DNA of 64,000 nucleotides from Alisma plantago-aquatica (Eukaryota; Streptophyta; Magnoliopsida; Alismatales; Alismataceae): the NCBI GenBank assembly GCA_963693085.1, contig OY856413.1:103242801-103306800 (forward strand), read 5' to 3'. Shown piece after piece: positions 22,541-34,359 of the stretch (position 1 is its first letter; every line of letters starts with the position of its first letter). The notes under the pieces are model-generated. The model ran no database searches, had not been told where the DNA came from, and saw only the letters and a list, made by a program, of their open reading frames with translations. The translations under genes and the position numbers were made by a program.

Positions 22541-24016
22541 TTAATTCATTGGATAATTGTCATTTTTACTAGTTATTTATTATTATTTTTTGTGCACTTA
22601 TGATTCATTTTCATATTAATTGTACATTATTTCATATCATTATTCTATGATAGTTAATTGCATCAAATAAATGTAATTTTAATGTTCTAAAATGAATTAA
22701 TTTTATTTGAGAGCTTATGTTCGGTTTTTGTGGATTTCAAGTGAATTTACAAGAATCTACATAGCTCGGTACTACCGACTTAGTTATTGGCGGTATTGAC
22801 ACCTGCTTAGTGTGGGACATATCGAACTTGAGAAGACTCAATAGTACTGACCATGAAATTGATACTACTGACAACATCACAGGCATGAATCAGAATTTTG
22901 TGACAAATCTCAATACTACCGACTTTAGCTCGATAGTACTGACAGATGCACATGCAGTTGCAACTATCAAAGAAGTTGGTAATACCGAAACCCAGTCAGA
23001 AGTACCGACGCAACAGGAACAAGCAGAACTGAAAATCACGTTTAATCCAACATCTGGCAATTAATGAAACCCTAAGCACTTCTATGACTTAGAGGGATTT
23101 TTACCAAACCTAATTATCTCATTCTATTATGTGGGACAACAACCGTGAGAAAAGAGAGGAGAAAATGGAGAAAAAAGCCACGTTCTGAAGATTCAGGCAC
23201 CTCCAGTGGACGGATTTGCAGCCAGAATTATCACATTTGTCAGAGGGGATCATCCGGGCCATCTTTTTCAGGAGTTTTTTTAGTTTTGTAATGTTCCCCA
23301 CATTTTTCTTTTTCTCTCTCATGTATTTGAAAATGGAAACCATGTGAGGATAAACCGCTTGTTCCTTAGGACCCAGGAGTAGCTCGGTTATGCATTGTAA
23401 TTGACTTTTACGCATTAATATACATGTTTCTCTTAAATTTTGGACATAATTTTATAAAAGTTTAATGAACTATTAATACTTGATCATCATAGGTAGTTAA
23501 TTAGACCGTTAACTACTTTGAAAGAGGGATTAGGGGTTGGAAAATGTTAGATTTACATGTTTCCTATCGCCCCTTGAGAAAGGAGGCTTACGAAAGTGAA
23601 GAGATTATCCATAGTTTTCAGTAAAGCGCCTAATTGATAACACAATCATTATGAGAGTGTGATTGATATTAGATTAGGCAGTAAATTAGGCTGTGAGAGC
23701 GGCTAATTCTTTCTACAGGTCTCTTTGTTTAGGGTTAAGAGAGATAATTATTAATGTTATAATTTTAATTGCAATGTTAACTGAGGTGAAACCATAATTC
23801 TAAGGAACTCACTCCATTTGAGATCAAATAACCAGTAATCTTAGATTTATTTTTTTAATGTAAATTAATTAAACGTTCAATTAAAGCTTTCATCGACCTA
23901 GCTGATCGCATTATAGTTGATAGTATTTTTTTAATAACGTTTCCCTGAGTTTGACATTCAGGCCTATATTACATTCATACGTACATTTGCGTTTGACATG
24001 TAGTTTGTGTGTATCA
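22541..24016 (+). repeat. Element E 3' LTR
   Basis: It starts right after the purine tract and ends at GTGTATCA. TGAT...ATCA-type ends are usual for Athila/Tat, but the left end is mutated. Before the right end, ACGTTTCCCTGAGTTTGACA resembles the ACGATTCCCTGTGGATTCGAC box near the U5 end of many plant Ty3 elements. The TACTACCGAC cluster lies at 22766-23010. Confidence 0.55.
22766..23010 (+). repeat. TACTACCGAC-like motif cluster in element E LTR
   Basis: Seven to eight degenerate copies are readable, for example TCGGTACTACCGAC (22768), ATACTACTGAC, AATACTACCGAC (22912) and GAAGTACCGAC (23000). An ideal unit GTCGGTA(C/G)TACCGAC is palindromic. Confidence 0.7.
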
Positions 24017-24061
24017 GGACCCGCTAAGGGATTCACTCCCTATTTAGTTTGAGTAATAACC
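24017..24061. other. Flank between element E and element B, with target duplication
   Basis: It holds the left copy of the B target duplication, TAACC at 24057-24061. The pre-insertion sequence continues at 39654. Confidence 0.85.
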
Positions 24062-25029
24062 TATAATGACAAATCCCAAACATCAAATAATTACATTTGC
24101 AGAAGCGATCATTAATAGCGGATTACTAAAAATCACTAAAAATTAAAACCTTTTTCAAAGAGATCCAATCATAGGAAAGCTCTTTCAACAAGAACCAATG
24201 TATTACATTTACATCCTGGTTCATAAGTACATATCTTGTACCATCTCTTCTCGAGAGTTACAATATCCACTGTATTGTTAAAAGCTAAACATAGACAGTA
24301 TAAGAACCTCAAGGCATCAAGCCAAAAATTCAGATCGATGTAAAAATACTAACTACTAACTCCGAGCACCTGAGAGTACAGAGACGACACATAGGACTTC
24401 TATCTACAAGACACGACAGACAGTACACTCAACCTGAGTTGTCACTGCTATCTCTGCTGCTGCTGATGTTCTTCCTCTGCAAGATATTCTCAGTCTCCTA
24501 CGTGCTTGTCCACATAAAAAATGTTGGATCCCACGGGGGTGAGACAAATGTAATTGCCCCAGCGAGAGATATAACTCTCCACCAAAAACATTATTATTGC
24601 AGTTTAATGATATAAAACTGGGCAGAGGATAAGCAACTTAAAGCATTCTTAACTTTCAAAGTATTGCAATTATTTATGATAGAATAGTAAATCATCTATT
24701 CTGTTAATAAGGAATAGGAAGAACATGCATATCATTTGTCTATCATATTATACTATCATGTCAAACTTCTCTTGTGACACTCGTTATCTTGATATGTCAC
24801 CCATGAGACATTCTTGTTTTAATATGTTGGCCTTAGCCAACCTACAAAATAGATATGGAATTATATCTACCATGTACTCATATATCATTAATACAGGCAT
24901 TGGGTTATTACCAATCTTGTGTCATCATTATAGGCATTGGGTTATTACCAATCCTATATCATCATTACAGGCATTGGGTTATCACCAATCCTATGTCATC
25001 ATTATAGGAATTAAGCCTCTGCCAGGTAT

Positions 25030-25655
25030 TGGACTCTTCCAAACCTGATTACACTACCAGGCATTGGACACTACCAATCCTGATTTCACAGCCAGGCATT
25101 GGACTTTAACCAACCCTGATTACAGGCTTCATGCCTCTTTCACGTATTTGACTTTAACCATTCCTGATTACACAGCCAGGCATTGGACTCTAACCAATCC
25201 TGATTACACATCCAGGCATTGGACTCTAACCAATCCTGATTACACAGCCAGGCATTAGACTCTAACCAATCCTGATTACACCACCAGGTATTGGACTCTA
25301 ACCAATCCTGATTACACCGCCAGGCATTGGATTTTAACCAATCCTGGTTACACCGCCAGGCATTGGACTCTAACCAATCTTGATTACACTGACAGACATT
25401 GGATTTTAACCAATCCTGATTACACCGCCAGGCATTGGATTTTAACCAATCCTGATTACACCGCCAGGCATTGGACTTTAACCAATCCTGATTACACAGC
25501 TAGGCATTAGACTTTTAACCAATCCTGATTACACCACCAGGCATTGGACACTACCAATCCTGATTACACCGCCAGGCATTGGACACTACCAATCCTGATT
25601 ACAGGCATTATACCTCTGCCAGGTATTGGACTTTAACCAAACCTGATTACATAGA
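25030..25655 (-). repeat. ~36-bp tandem array, about 17 units
   Basis: Consensus pieces are CCAGGCATTGGACTCTAACC and AATCCTGATTACACCG. A 34-bp variant with GGACACTACCAATCC occurs at both edges. The sister array is at 32405-33060. Confidence 0.9.
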
Positions 25656-26677
25656 TCATGGAATATAAATTCCTTTAACTTATCATTGATCATCACATCC
25701 TTCTCTAGGCTCTGAACCCTGAGCTTATCATTCATAGTTGTTCATATTCTTTATTAAATACAATTGTTCCTTTTATTAGTTTTATTATTATCATTTCTTG
25801 CTGTAAGCTTTTTCAATCATCTTGGTACCTCTCACTATGCCACAATTATTATCATGGCTCGTAAGGCTCATAAAACATCTTGTCACCTATTACTAGGCAA
25901 CATCTAACTATATGGCTCACAAGGCCATTAAACATCTTGTCACCTCTCACTAGGTAACATCTAACCATATGGCTCACAAGGCCATTATACATCTCGAGTA
26001 TACAATCATATTTATTACTCTTAACATTTATCATTAAATGATTATCACTACAAGGTATGAGTTCATTTCCCATCCTTTCATGGTATGATTACATCATACT
26101 CATTAGTTTGGACTAACCCCCTTCTCAAGGTATATTAGCCTATGCTTATCAAAGTTTATCAAACTCATTACATTTCATTGTAACAATTTACATAACACAC
26201 TTCATGTGTTTCTTGTCCAAGTATATTGGATTTGAGGTGCATTAAGGTATATCAACCCTGGAATGCTAAAGGTGATATCTATCATATCTTGATGTATCAC
26301 TTTCCTCATCACTTCCAGCTTTCTTAAGTTATCATCTTATCTTGGATTAAGGTATTTCCCATCTTAATACTTTCATCCACTAACCTATTACTCTTACCAT
26401 GAAGTGAGTAGGTCACACACAAGAATGGTCCAACTATCTTCAATAATATGGACTCATTTTGGTTAAGGAATTGCTTACTATAAGGTTGCCTATAATCAAC
26501 CATTTGAGATATTTCACCTTTATAAGGTTTTACCCACTATTTTATTATTAGGATTCTTGATTTATCATCATATTGACCAAGATTAGAGCTTCATGTATTA
26601 TAATTCAAAATTAGAGTTTCACATACCTTCACCCTATAATAGGGCTCCTCATCATTCCATTGCATAGTGTTTCACAT

Positions 26678-26873
26678 GGCATCACCCTAAATTAGGGTTT
26701 CACATGGCATCACCCTCAATTAGGGTTTCACATGGCATCACCCTCAATTAGGGTTTCACATGGCATCACCCTCAATTAGGGTTTCACATGGCATCACCCT
26801 CAATTAGGGTTTCACATGGCATCACCCTCAATTAGGGTTTCACATGGCATCACCCTCAATTAGGGTTTCACAT
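26678..26873 (-). repeat. 28-bp tandem array, 7 units
   Basis: Seven nearly identical units contain GGCATCACCCTCAATTAGGG followed by TTTCACAT. The 5' LTR has only four (34087-34198). Confidence 0.95.
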
Positions 26874-27277
26874 CAATTCATGAAAGATCATACCCTAAAA
26901 TCTTAATTTATTCATATTGAAAGTGTTTGAGGATTATCCATTACATGATTATCCTACATGTATGGATTCGTCTCTCTCTCTCTCATCCTCTCTAGGATGT
27001 TGACTATGTCAAGCTTGGATAAATTAGGTCAATCAACCCTTTAATTAAATACATTCAATTAGGGTTGACATAGCATATTGAAATATTGCTCACTTAAGCT
27101 TCAGGGATTAACTCATCTAGGGTTACCAATTACTTAGTACCTTAAAGGTACAACCCTAGTGATTATCTTTGAGATAAATCAGTAACAACCATAGGGTCAT
27201 TTTATCTTTCATCACCTTAGGTGTCCAATTGAATTAATCACATTGAAATGTCCCAAACGTTCTTGATCATTGATGCT

Positions 27278-28085
27278 CCAAACGGTTTGAAACCGTTTAA
27301 GCAAAACAATAATGAAACTGTATGGACAATTATACTTGAAACCACTTGGGTCTCCAAAAAGTTTGAGACCGTTTGGTCTCAAATGGTCTTGAGACCATTT
27401 GATCCCAAACGGTCTTGAGAATGTTTGGACTCAAACGGACTTAAGATCGTTTGGTCCAAACTCTCTCAAAACTGAATGGGCCAAAAAGGTCTTCCATCAC
27501 TTTATCAATTCAGGCTTTCAATCGTTAAACCATCTATCAATTGAACCCCTGATTTATTCTTCAATTGAACCATTGAATCACCCTTCAATTGGACATTCAA
27601 TTAGGGTTTTGATCCCAATTGAACTAGGGTTTACAATCAAGAATCCATCAATTAGGGTTTGCATCATTGAATCGATCATCAATTTAGCTATTGATTGTAT
27701 TTCAATTTGGTGTCACTGGATCTTCAACCATACAATCATAATTCATCATAGAATTCAAAACGTTCTTGGTTGACCTCCAAATAGTCTTGAGACCGTTTGG
27801 GTGACCTCCAAACGGTCTTTAGACCGTTTGGGTTAGTCAACCCAAAGATTAAATCAATCAATTTAGAATTTCAGCACTCAACCCGATTAGGGTTTCTAAT
27901 TGGAGGATTGTCAATATATTGCATTAATCAATTGGATCCATTAGATCATCATCCAACATGTACTAGGGTTCTGACCTCAAATGGTCAACCCATCCAAATG
28001 GTCAACCCATCCAAATAGTTTGGGATCCAAACCTCCAAACGGTTTGCAAACCGTTTGGACCAAGGTCTTAAAACCGTTTGTAATA
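27278..28085. repeat. Dispersed palindromic AAACGGTCTTGAGACCGTTT motifs
   Basis: About twenty-five half-sites of CAAACGGT or ACCGTTTG, many facing each other to form palindromes, for example around 27360-27470 and 27780-27830. They are spread through an otherwise AT-rich stretch with ATTAGGGTTT boxes. The sister block is at 37428-38258. Confidence 0.85.
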
Positions 28086-29477
28086 GATATTTGTTGCAAT
28101 GTGTGCCTAGGATGATGTAATCATCATCTACCTTCATTAATTCAAAAGCTACTACCATCTTCATGGTAATTACATCGATGGATCAAGGGAATTTCGAGTA
28201 GAACAAAATGATCAATAATTAATGGAGAATTGAATGCAATAACAACATTTAAGGGTTTAAGTTATGTAACCCGCCTCCAAAAGAGCTTCAAAGCTCCTAG
28301 ATCCACGTCTTTAATGGTGTAAGAATCTTTCTAAACTATATTAAGCTCGTCCTCAAGCTTTTGAGTGAAAAGAAATGGCTAGGATAGAAGATTGCATGGA
28401 GAAAAGAAGAAATCCATCATTTATTTTCGATTTCCACCATGAAATCATGGTGAAATAAGGTCAAGAAGCTTACCAATAGGTTACGGGTCATCCTCCTGTT
28501 TCTCCAAGCTCCCTTGGTCGTTTTGCAAGCAAAGAGTGAAAGTGGATTCGAAATTCCCCTTTCAAGCTATGGATAAATGAGCTTATATGAATTTTTATTA
28601 AATTCATTTCAAGAGAGAGAAAGTAGGGGATAACTCCTCCATTTCCTTACCATTTGCCCCCTTCTCTTCCTTAGATACAAGGATATCTTCCTTGCCACTT
28701 ATTACTCTCAATCATCCATGATTTAAAGAAAAGCAAATTAAGCACCTTAAATCATATTATAATAATATCCATAAGTGAGTGGATATTTCTTTTTCTTTTA
28801 ATAATGTGAGTGAGTTATCCACTTCCTTTGGATATCTTCGTGCCTTTTTAAGGCACATGGTCGTCCATTATTTTGCAAAATCATCCCTCACCTTTTGGTT
28901 GAAGGGATCTTCAATTGATATATTTATTTTTTTGCATTAAATTGAAATAAAGTTCCAATTATGCTTAAATCTTGATTATTTTAATATCAAGATTCGCTCT
29001 CCTCCAAAGTGATTCAAATGAGGAGCCCCTCTCATTTTCTTGCCTCTACATGATGACAAAAATAATTAGGGACCCTCTAAGAGTGATATTTTGCATATTG
29101 AACCCTAAGTTTTGCGTAAATTGCACATTACACCAAAACTAGGTTTTAATGCACAAACATTGCTCTATCGGCTCTTTCTTGGTACTCAGGCTACTACAAG
29201 CCATACTACTGCATCATTTTCATCCTTATAATGCTTAAACACTTGAGGAACATCTTATCATGTAACATTTTCAATTTAACCCCTCAACTTGGGTAATTTG
29301 CACTTTAGTCCAAAACAGGCAAAACATTATTTCAACATTGTTCAAAAAGGACTAAAATTGAAACAAAAGTTCCTCTTGAGCCTTAATTACTTTCCAAGAA
29401 ATAAGAGCAAGCATATAATTAACTTTATTAAGCAAAACACCTAGGTTTAAGGCATAACCCAGGTCAGGGATGTTACA

Positions 29478-29500
29478 AATTATAAACCCCTAACAAGGAT
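29478..29500 (-). promoter_or_regulatory. Element B purine-rich tract
   Basis: Minus strand reads TTGTTAGGGGTTTATAATT directly before the LTR start. The preceding GGGGACGAAATCC is the typical chromovirus 3' end signature and is intact here. Confidence 0.75.
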
Positions 29501-30359
29501 TTCGTCCCCGAAATCCCAGATAAAAGGAGACAGATATTATTCATTCGTTGTATCATCAAGTCTCCACATAACATCTCATTGTTATGGAGATACCATAGAA
29601 ATTTGATCAATACAAAGTCCTTCCACACAAAATTCTCATGAATGTTATGTTTATGCAAAGCATAAACCCCTAACATATGATGTCCATACTACATTAGGTA
29701 ACTGGACTGATACCACAGTTAACCATTCCAGGTAACCATCATAAAATAGATTGATATTACTCAGATACCAGAATTCCTTACCTTGGTATCTAACACATCA
29801 TGTTCTCATCTTCGTTTTTGTTTATAAGTTGATTTATAATTAAAACAAATTCCTCCGTATATCAATTAGAATGTGGTAGAAATATCCATGCCACATCTCC
29901 TTCTTGATTAGGCTTCTTTGGATTGTTTCAGAATGATTACTTGATTAGAGTAATCAGAAAGATAACAATCTAGGTATATCATACTTACCTTGCCTTCAAT
30001 AAATGAATACCTAGCCAGGGTATTCAAGAACCAAAATTAGGTAGTATGCATTTATTTTATTTTATGTTTTCATCTCTTTAAATTTGATATACTTAATATC
30101 TCAGATTTTCTCTGAGTTCCTTTTTCATATCTTCCCATCCTTAATGAAGAAAGAGAATTTTCAAAACATATAAAAGAATATTAAATTGAACACAAGTTTT
30201 CATCCTACTTATCTTTTCCTCATATCCTCAAAGGATTATACAGATGAACTAAACAACACTACCTTTCTTATAGTAGAGAGTAGAGGATAATTCAAAATAG
30301 AAAGTTCTATCTTGACATGTCTACTATCTACTTAGTACAAGTTATCTAGTGTCTTATCT
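29501..30359 (-). other. Element B non-coding internal block shared with element C
   Basis: There is no pol motif. About 180 bp (29880-30060) closely match 50690-50885 in element C, including a consensus 5' splice donor AAG/GTAAGTAT on the minus strand (29981-29991). The rest is AT-rich without open frames; a 67-codon frame at 29676-29473 crosses the LTR border and is not a gene. Confidence 0.7.
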
Positions 30360-31335
30360 GTTGAGTCACCTCATCACTTTCTATTTGGACATTGCCACCT
30401 CAGATGTCCTCTTTGTCCACATATATAGCAAGCTCGAAGCATTTTAGGTGACTGTTGCTTAGGTGCATTATATAATACTTGAGTCGGTACTACTGAAATC
30501 TTTGATTGTTTAGTACCACCAATTCCTTGTTCCTATGACTATTTAGACTTCCTTTTAAGGTATGTTACATGCTTCTTTGTCATAGACCCTTCTATCCTTC
30601 GAATTGACTCCACAAATGTGGCAAACCTCTCTCTAGTTTCTAGGGCAGATGCCAGAATAGACATTTCAGCATTCAGTCCCTTCTCAAAACGTCGAATATT
30701 TTCCTCCTCAGTAGCAGCCATTTGAGGAAAACTCATAAAAGTTCAATGAACTTAACCTCATATTCACTTATCGACATGGCTCCCTATCGAATCTTCTCAA
30801 ACTGTGACATCTTTTCATCAAAATATGTCTTTGGAAAATACTTATTGACAAATTCTTGATGAAATTCCTACCAATCAACCTCTTCATCATTCCTTTTTAT
30901 TTCTTCTATAGCCCACCAATGACCAGCACTACCCTTTAAAAGGTACACAACATGTTTAACTTTGTCAGCCTCTGGGATACTAAGGATCTTAAAGGCTTTT
31001 TCTAACTCGGTGAGCCAGAGATCAGCATCTCCTAGGTCAAATGTTCTAGTATAATCTATGTCTCCTACACGACGTAGTCATTCAAAGGTCTTACCAAACC
31101 CATATCCCTCATTGGAAACGGGTGCCCTAAGTGCCAGTGCTGGCATACGGTCTGTCATATGCATCACTGTAGTCATGAATTGCCCAAAAAGTGTAGAAAA
31201 AGCTAGGTTTCCCATCATGACTTCATCAACACGGGGATTCTCAGGCATTATTTCTTCTCGTGCCTAATCCCTGGTACCTTCTACTGGTGCAGCAACATTG
31301 CTCTCAGCAACATGTTCCTCATGTTCTCCAGACAT
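30360..31335 (-). pseudogene. Element B gag with intact zinc knuckle
   Basis: The start ATG at 31335 gives MSGEHEEHVAES, matching the A gag start. Capsid motifs readable in the same frame include GDADLWLTELEKAFKILS, then EADKVKHVVYLLKGSAGHWW and YFPKTYFDEKMSQFEKI. An internal open piece (30736-30539) contains RRFEKGLNAEMSILASALETR. The nucleocapsid knuckle at 30389-30430 is complete: CYICGQRGHLRWQC, spaced C-x2-C-x4-H-x4-C. At least four stops or frame breaks occur (for instance after GTRD, after KTFE, after VDW and after EKIR). Gag alone could package RNA but not replicate it, so retaining gag without pol is unusual for a derivative element. Confidence 0.88.
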
Positions 31336-31452
31336 CTTGGAGTTATATATCTTCTTTTGCATAAGCAGAAGGCACTATAAGATACATTGAGGTACACATA
31401 GAACAGACTTGATACCTTAGTCATATGTCTCTATAGACTCAGCGATCCTATA

Positions 31453-31464
31453 GCTCTGATACCA
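31453..31464 (-). promoter_or_regulatory. Element B primer-binding site (tRNA-iMet)
   Basis: Minus-strand TGGTATCAGAGC, 5 bp (ATTAG) from the LTR end at 31470. Confidence 0.95.
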
Positions 31465-32404
31465 CTAATTGTAATGACAAATCCCAAACATCGAATAATT
31501 ACATTTGCGGAAGCAATCATTAACAGTGGATTATTGAAAATCACTAAAAATTAAAACCTTTTTCAAAGAGATCCAATCATAAGAAAACTATTTCAACAAG
31601 AACCAATGTATTACATTTACATCATGGTTCATACGTACATATCTTGTACCATCTCTTCTCGAGAGTTATAATATCCAGTGTCTTGTTAAAAGCTAAACAC
31701 AGTCAGTATAAGAACCTCGAGGCATCAAGCCAAAAACTCATATCGATGTAAAAATACTAACTACTAACTCCGAGGACCTGAGAGTACAGAGACGACACAT
31801 AGGACTTCTATCTACAAGACACGACAGACAGTACACTCAACCTGAGTTGTCACTGTTGTCTCTTCTACTGTTGATGTTCTTCCTCTGCAAGATATTCTCA
31901 GTCTCCTACGTGCTTGTCCACCTAAAAAATGTTGGATCCCACGGGGGTGAGACAATTGTAATTTCCCCAGTGAATGATATAACTCTTTGCCAAAAACATT
32001 ATTATTGCAGTTTAATGATATAAAACTGGGCAGAGAATAAGTAGATTAAAGCATTCTTAACTTTTAAAGTATTGCAACTATTTATGATAGAATAGTAAAT
32101 CATCTATTCTGTTAATAAGGAATAGGAAGAACATGTATATCATTTGTCTATCATATTATACTATCATATCAAACTTCTCTTGTGACACTCATTATCTTGA
32201 TATGTCACCCATGAGACATTCTTGTTTCAATCTATTGGCCTTAGCCAACCTACTAAACATATATGGAATTATATCTCCCATGTACTCATATATCATTAAT
32301 ACAGGCATTGGGTTATTACCAATCATGTGTCATCATTATAGGAATTGGGTTATTACCAATCCTATATCATCATTATAGGTATTGGGTTATCACCAATCCT
32401 ATGT

Positions 32405-33060
32405 CATCATTATAGGCATTGAGCCTCTGCCAGGTATTGGACTCTTCCAAACCTAATTACACCGCCAGGCATTGGACACTACCAATCCTGATTTCACAGC
32501 CAGGCATTGGACTTTAACCAACCCTGATTATAGGCTTCATGCCTCTGCCAGGTATTGGACTTTAACCAATCATGATTACACAGCTAGGCATTGGACTCTA
32601 ACCAATCCTAATTTCACAACCAGGCATTAGACTCTAACCAATCCTGATTACACAGCCAGGCATTAGACTATAACCAATCCTGATTACACCACCAGGCATT
32701 GGACTTTAACCAATCCTGATTACACCGCTAGGCATTGGATTTTAACCAATCCTAATTACACCTCTAGGCATTGGACTCTAACCAAACCTGATTACACCAC
32801 CATGCATTGGATTTTAACCAATCTTGATTACACCGTCAGGCATTGGACTTTAACCAATCCTGATTACACTGCCAGATATTGGACTTTAACCAATCCTGAT
32901 TACACAGCCAGGCATTGGACTTTTAACCAATCCTGATTACACCGCTAGGCATTTTACACTACCAATCCTAATTACACCGCCAGGCATTGGACACTACCAA
33001 TCCTGATTACAGGCATTATACCTCTGCCAGGTATTGGAATTTAACCAAACCTGATTACAT
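32405..33060 (-). repeat. ~36-bp array in the B 5' LTR
   Basis: Same CCAGGCATTGGAC unit as 25030-25655, about 17 units, more degenerate, with several private variants. Confidence 0.9.
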
Positions 33061-34086
33061 AGATCATGGAATATAAATTCCTTTAACTTATCATTGATCA
33101 TCACATCCTTCTCTAGTCTTTGAACCCTAAGGTTAGCCTTCATAGTTGTTCATAATCTTTATTAAATACAATTGTTCCTTTTATTAGGTTTATTATTATC
33201 ATTTCTTACAGTAAGCTTTTACAATCATCTTGGTACCTCTCACTATGCCACAATTATTCTCGTGGCTCGTAAGGCTCATAAAACATCTTGTCACCTCTTA
33301 CTAGGAAACATCTAACCATATGGCTCACAAGGCCATTAAACATCTTATCACCTCTCACTAGGTAACATCTAACCATATGGCTCACAAGGCCATTATACAT
33401 CTTGAGTATACAATTAGGTTTATTACTCTTAACATTTATCATTAAATGATTATCAATACAAGGTATGAGTTCATTTTCCATCCTTCTCATGGTATGATTA
33501 CATCATACTCATTATTTTGGCTTAACCCCCTTCTCAAGGTATATTAGCCTATGCTTATCAAAGTTTATCAAACTCATTATATTTCATTGTAACAATTTAC
33601 ATAACACACTTCATGTGTTTCTTGTCCAAGTATATTGGATTTGAGGTGCATCAAGGTATATCAACCCTGGAATGCTAAAGGTGATATCTATCATGTCTTG
33701 ATGTATCACTTTCCTCATCACTTCCGGCTTTCTTGAGTTAGCAGCTTATCTTGGATTTAGGTATTTCCCATCTTAATACTTTCATTAACTAACCTATTAC
33801 TCTTACCATGAAGTGCATAGGTCACACACAAGAATCCTGTAACTATCTTCAATGATATGGACTCATTTTGGTTAAGGCATTGCTTACTATAAGGTTTCCT
33901 ATAATCAACCATTTGAGATATTTCACCTTTATAAGGTTTTACCCACTATTTTATTATTAGGGTTCTTGATTTATCTTCATATTGCCCAAGATTAGAGATT
34001 CATGTATTATAATTCAAAATTAGAGTTTCACATACCTTCACCCTGTATTAGGGTTCTTCATCATTCCATTTCATAGGGCTTCACAT

Positions 34087-34198
34087 GGCATCACCCTCAA
34101 TTAGAGTTTCACATGGCATCACCCTCAATTAGGATTTCACATGGCATCACCCTCAATTAGGGTTTCACATGGCATCACCCTCAATTAGGGTTTCACAT
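34087..34198 (-). repeat. 28-bp array, 4 units, in the B 5' LTR
   Basis: Four units of the GGCATCACCCTCAATTAGGG repeat; the sister LTR has seven. Confidence 0.95.
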
Positions 34199-34359
34199 CA
34201 CTTCATCAAAGATCATACCCTAAAATCTTAATTTATTCATATTGAAAGTGTTTGAGGCTTATCCATTACATGATTATCCTACATGTATGGATTCCTCTCT
34301 CTCTCATCCTCTCTAGGATGTTGACTATGTCAAGCTTGGATAAATTAGGTCAATCAACC

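Larger units (their letters stand above)
24062..29477 (-). repeat. Element B 3' LTR
   Basis: 5,416 bp from TATAATGAC (TG mutated to TA) to GGATGTTACA on the plus strand. It pairs along its length with 31470-39648. The acceptor-like AG near 24511 has become AT in this copy, while it is intact in the 5' LTR. Confidence 0.92.

Noticed and set aside
25020..25660. CRISPR-like repeat-spacer appearance
   Set aside because: Units are contiguous ~36-bp tandem repeats with no unique spacers, inside an LTR of a plant retrotransposon.
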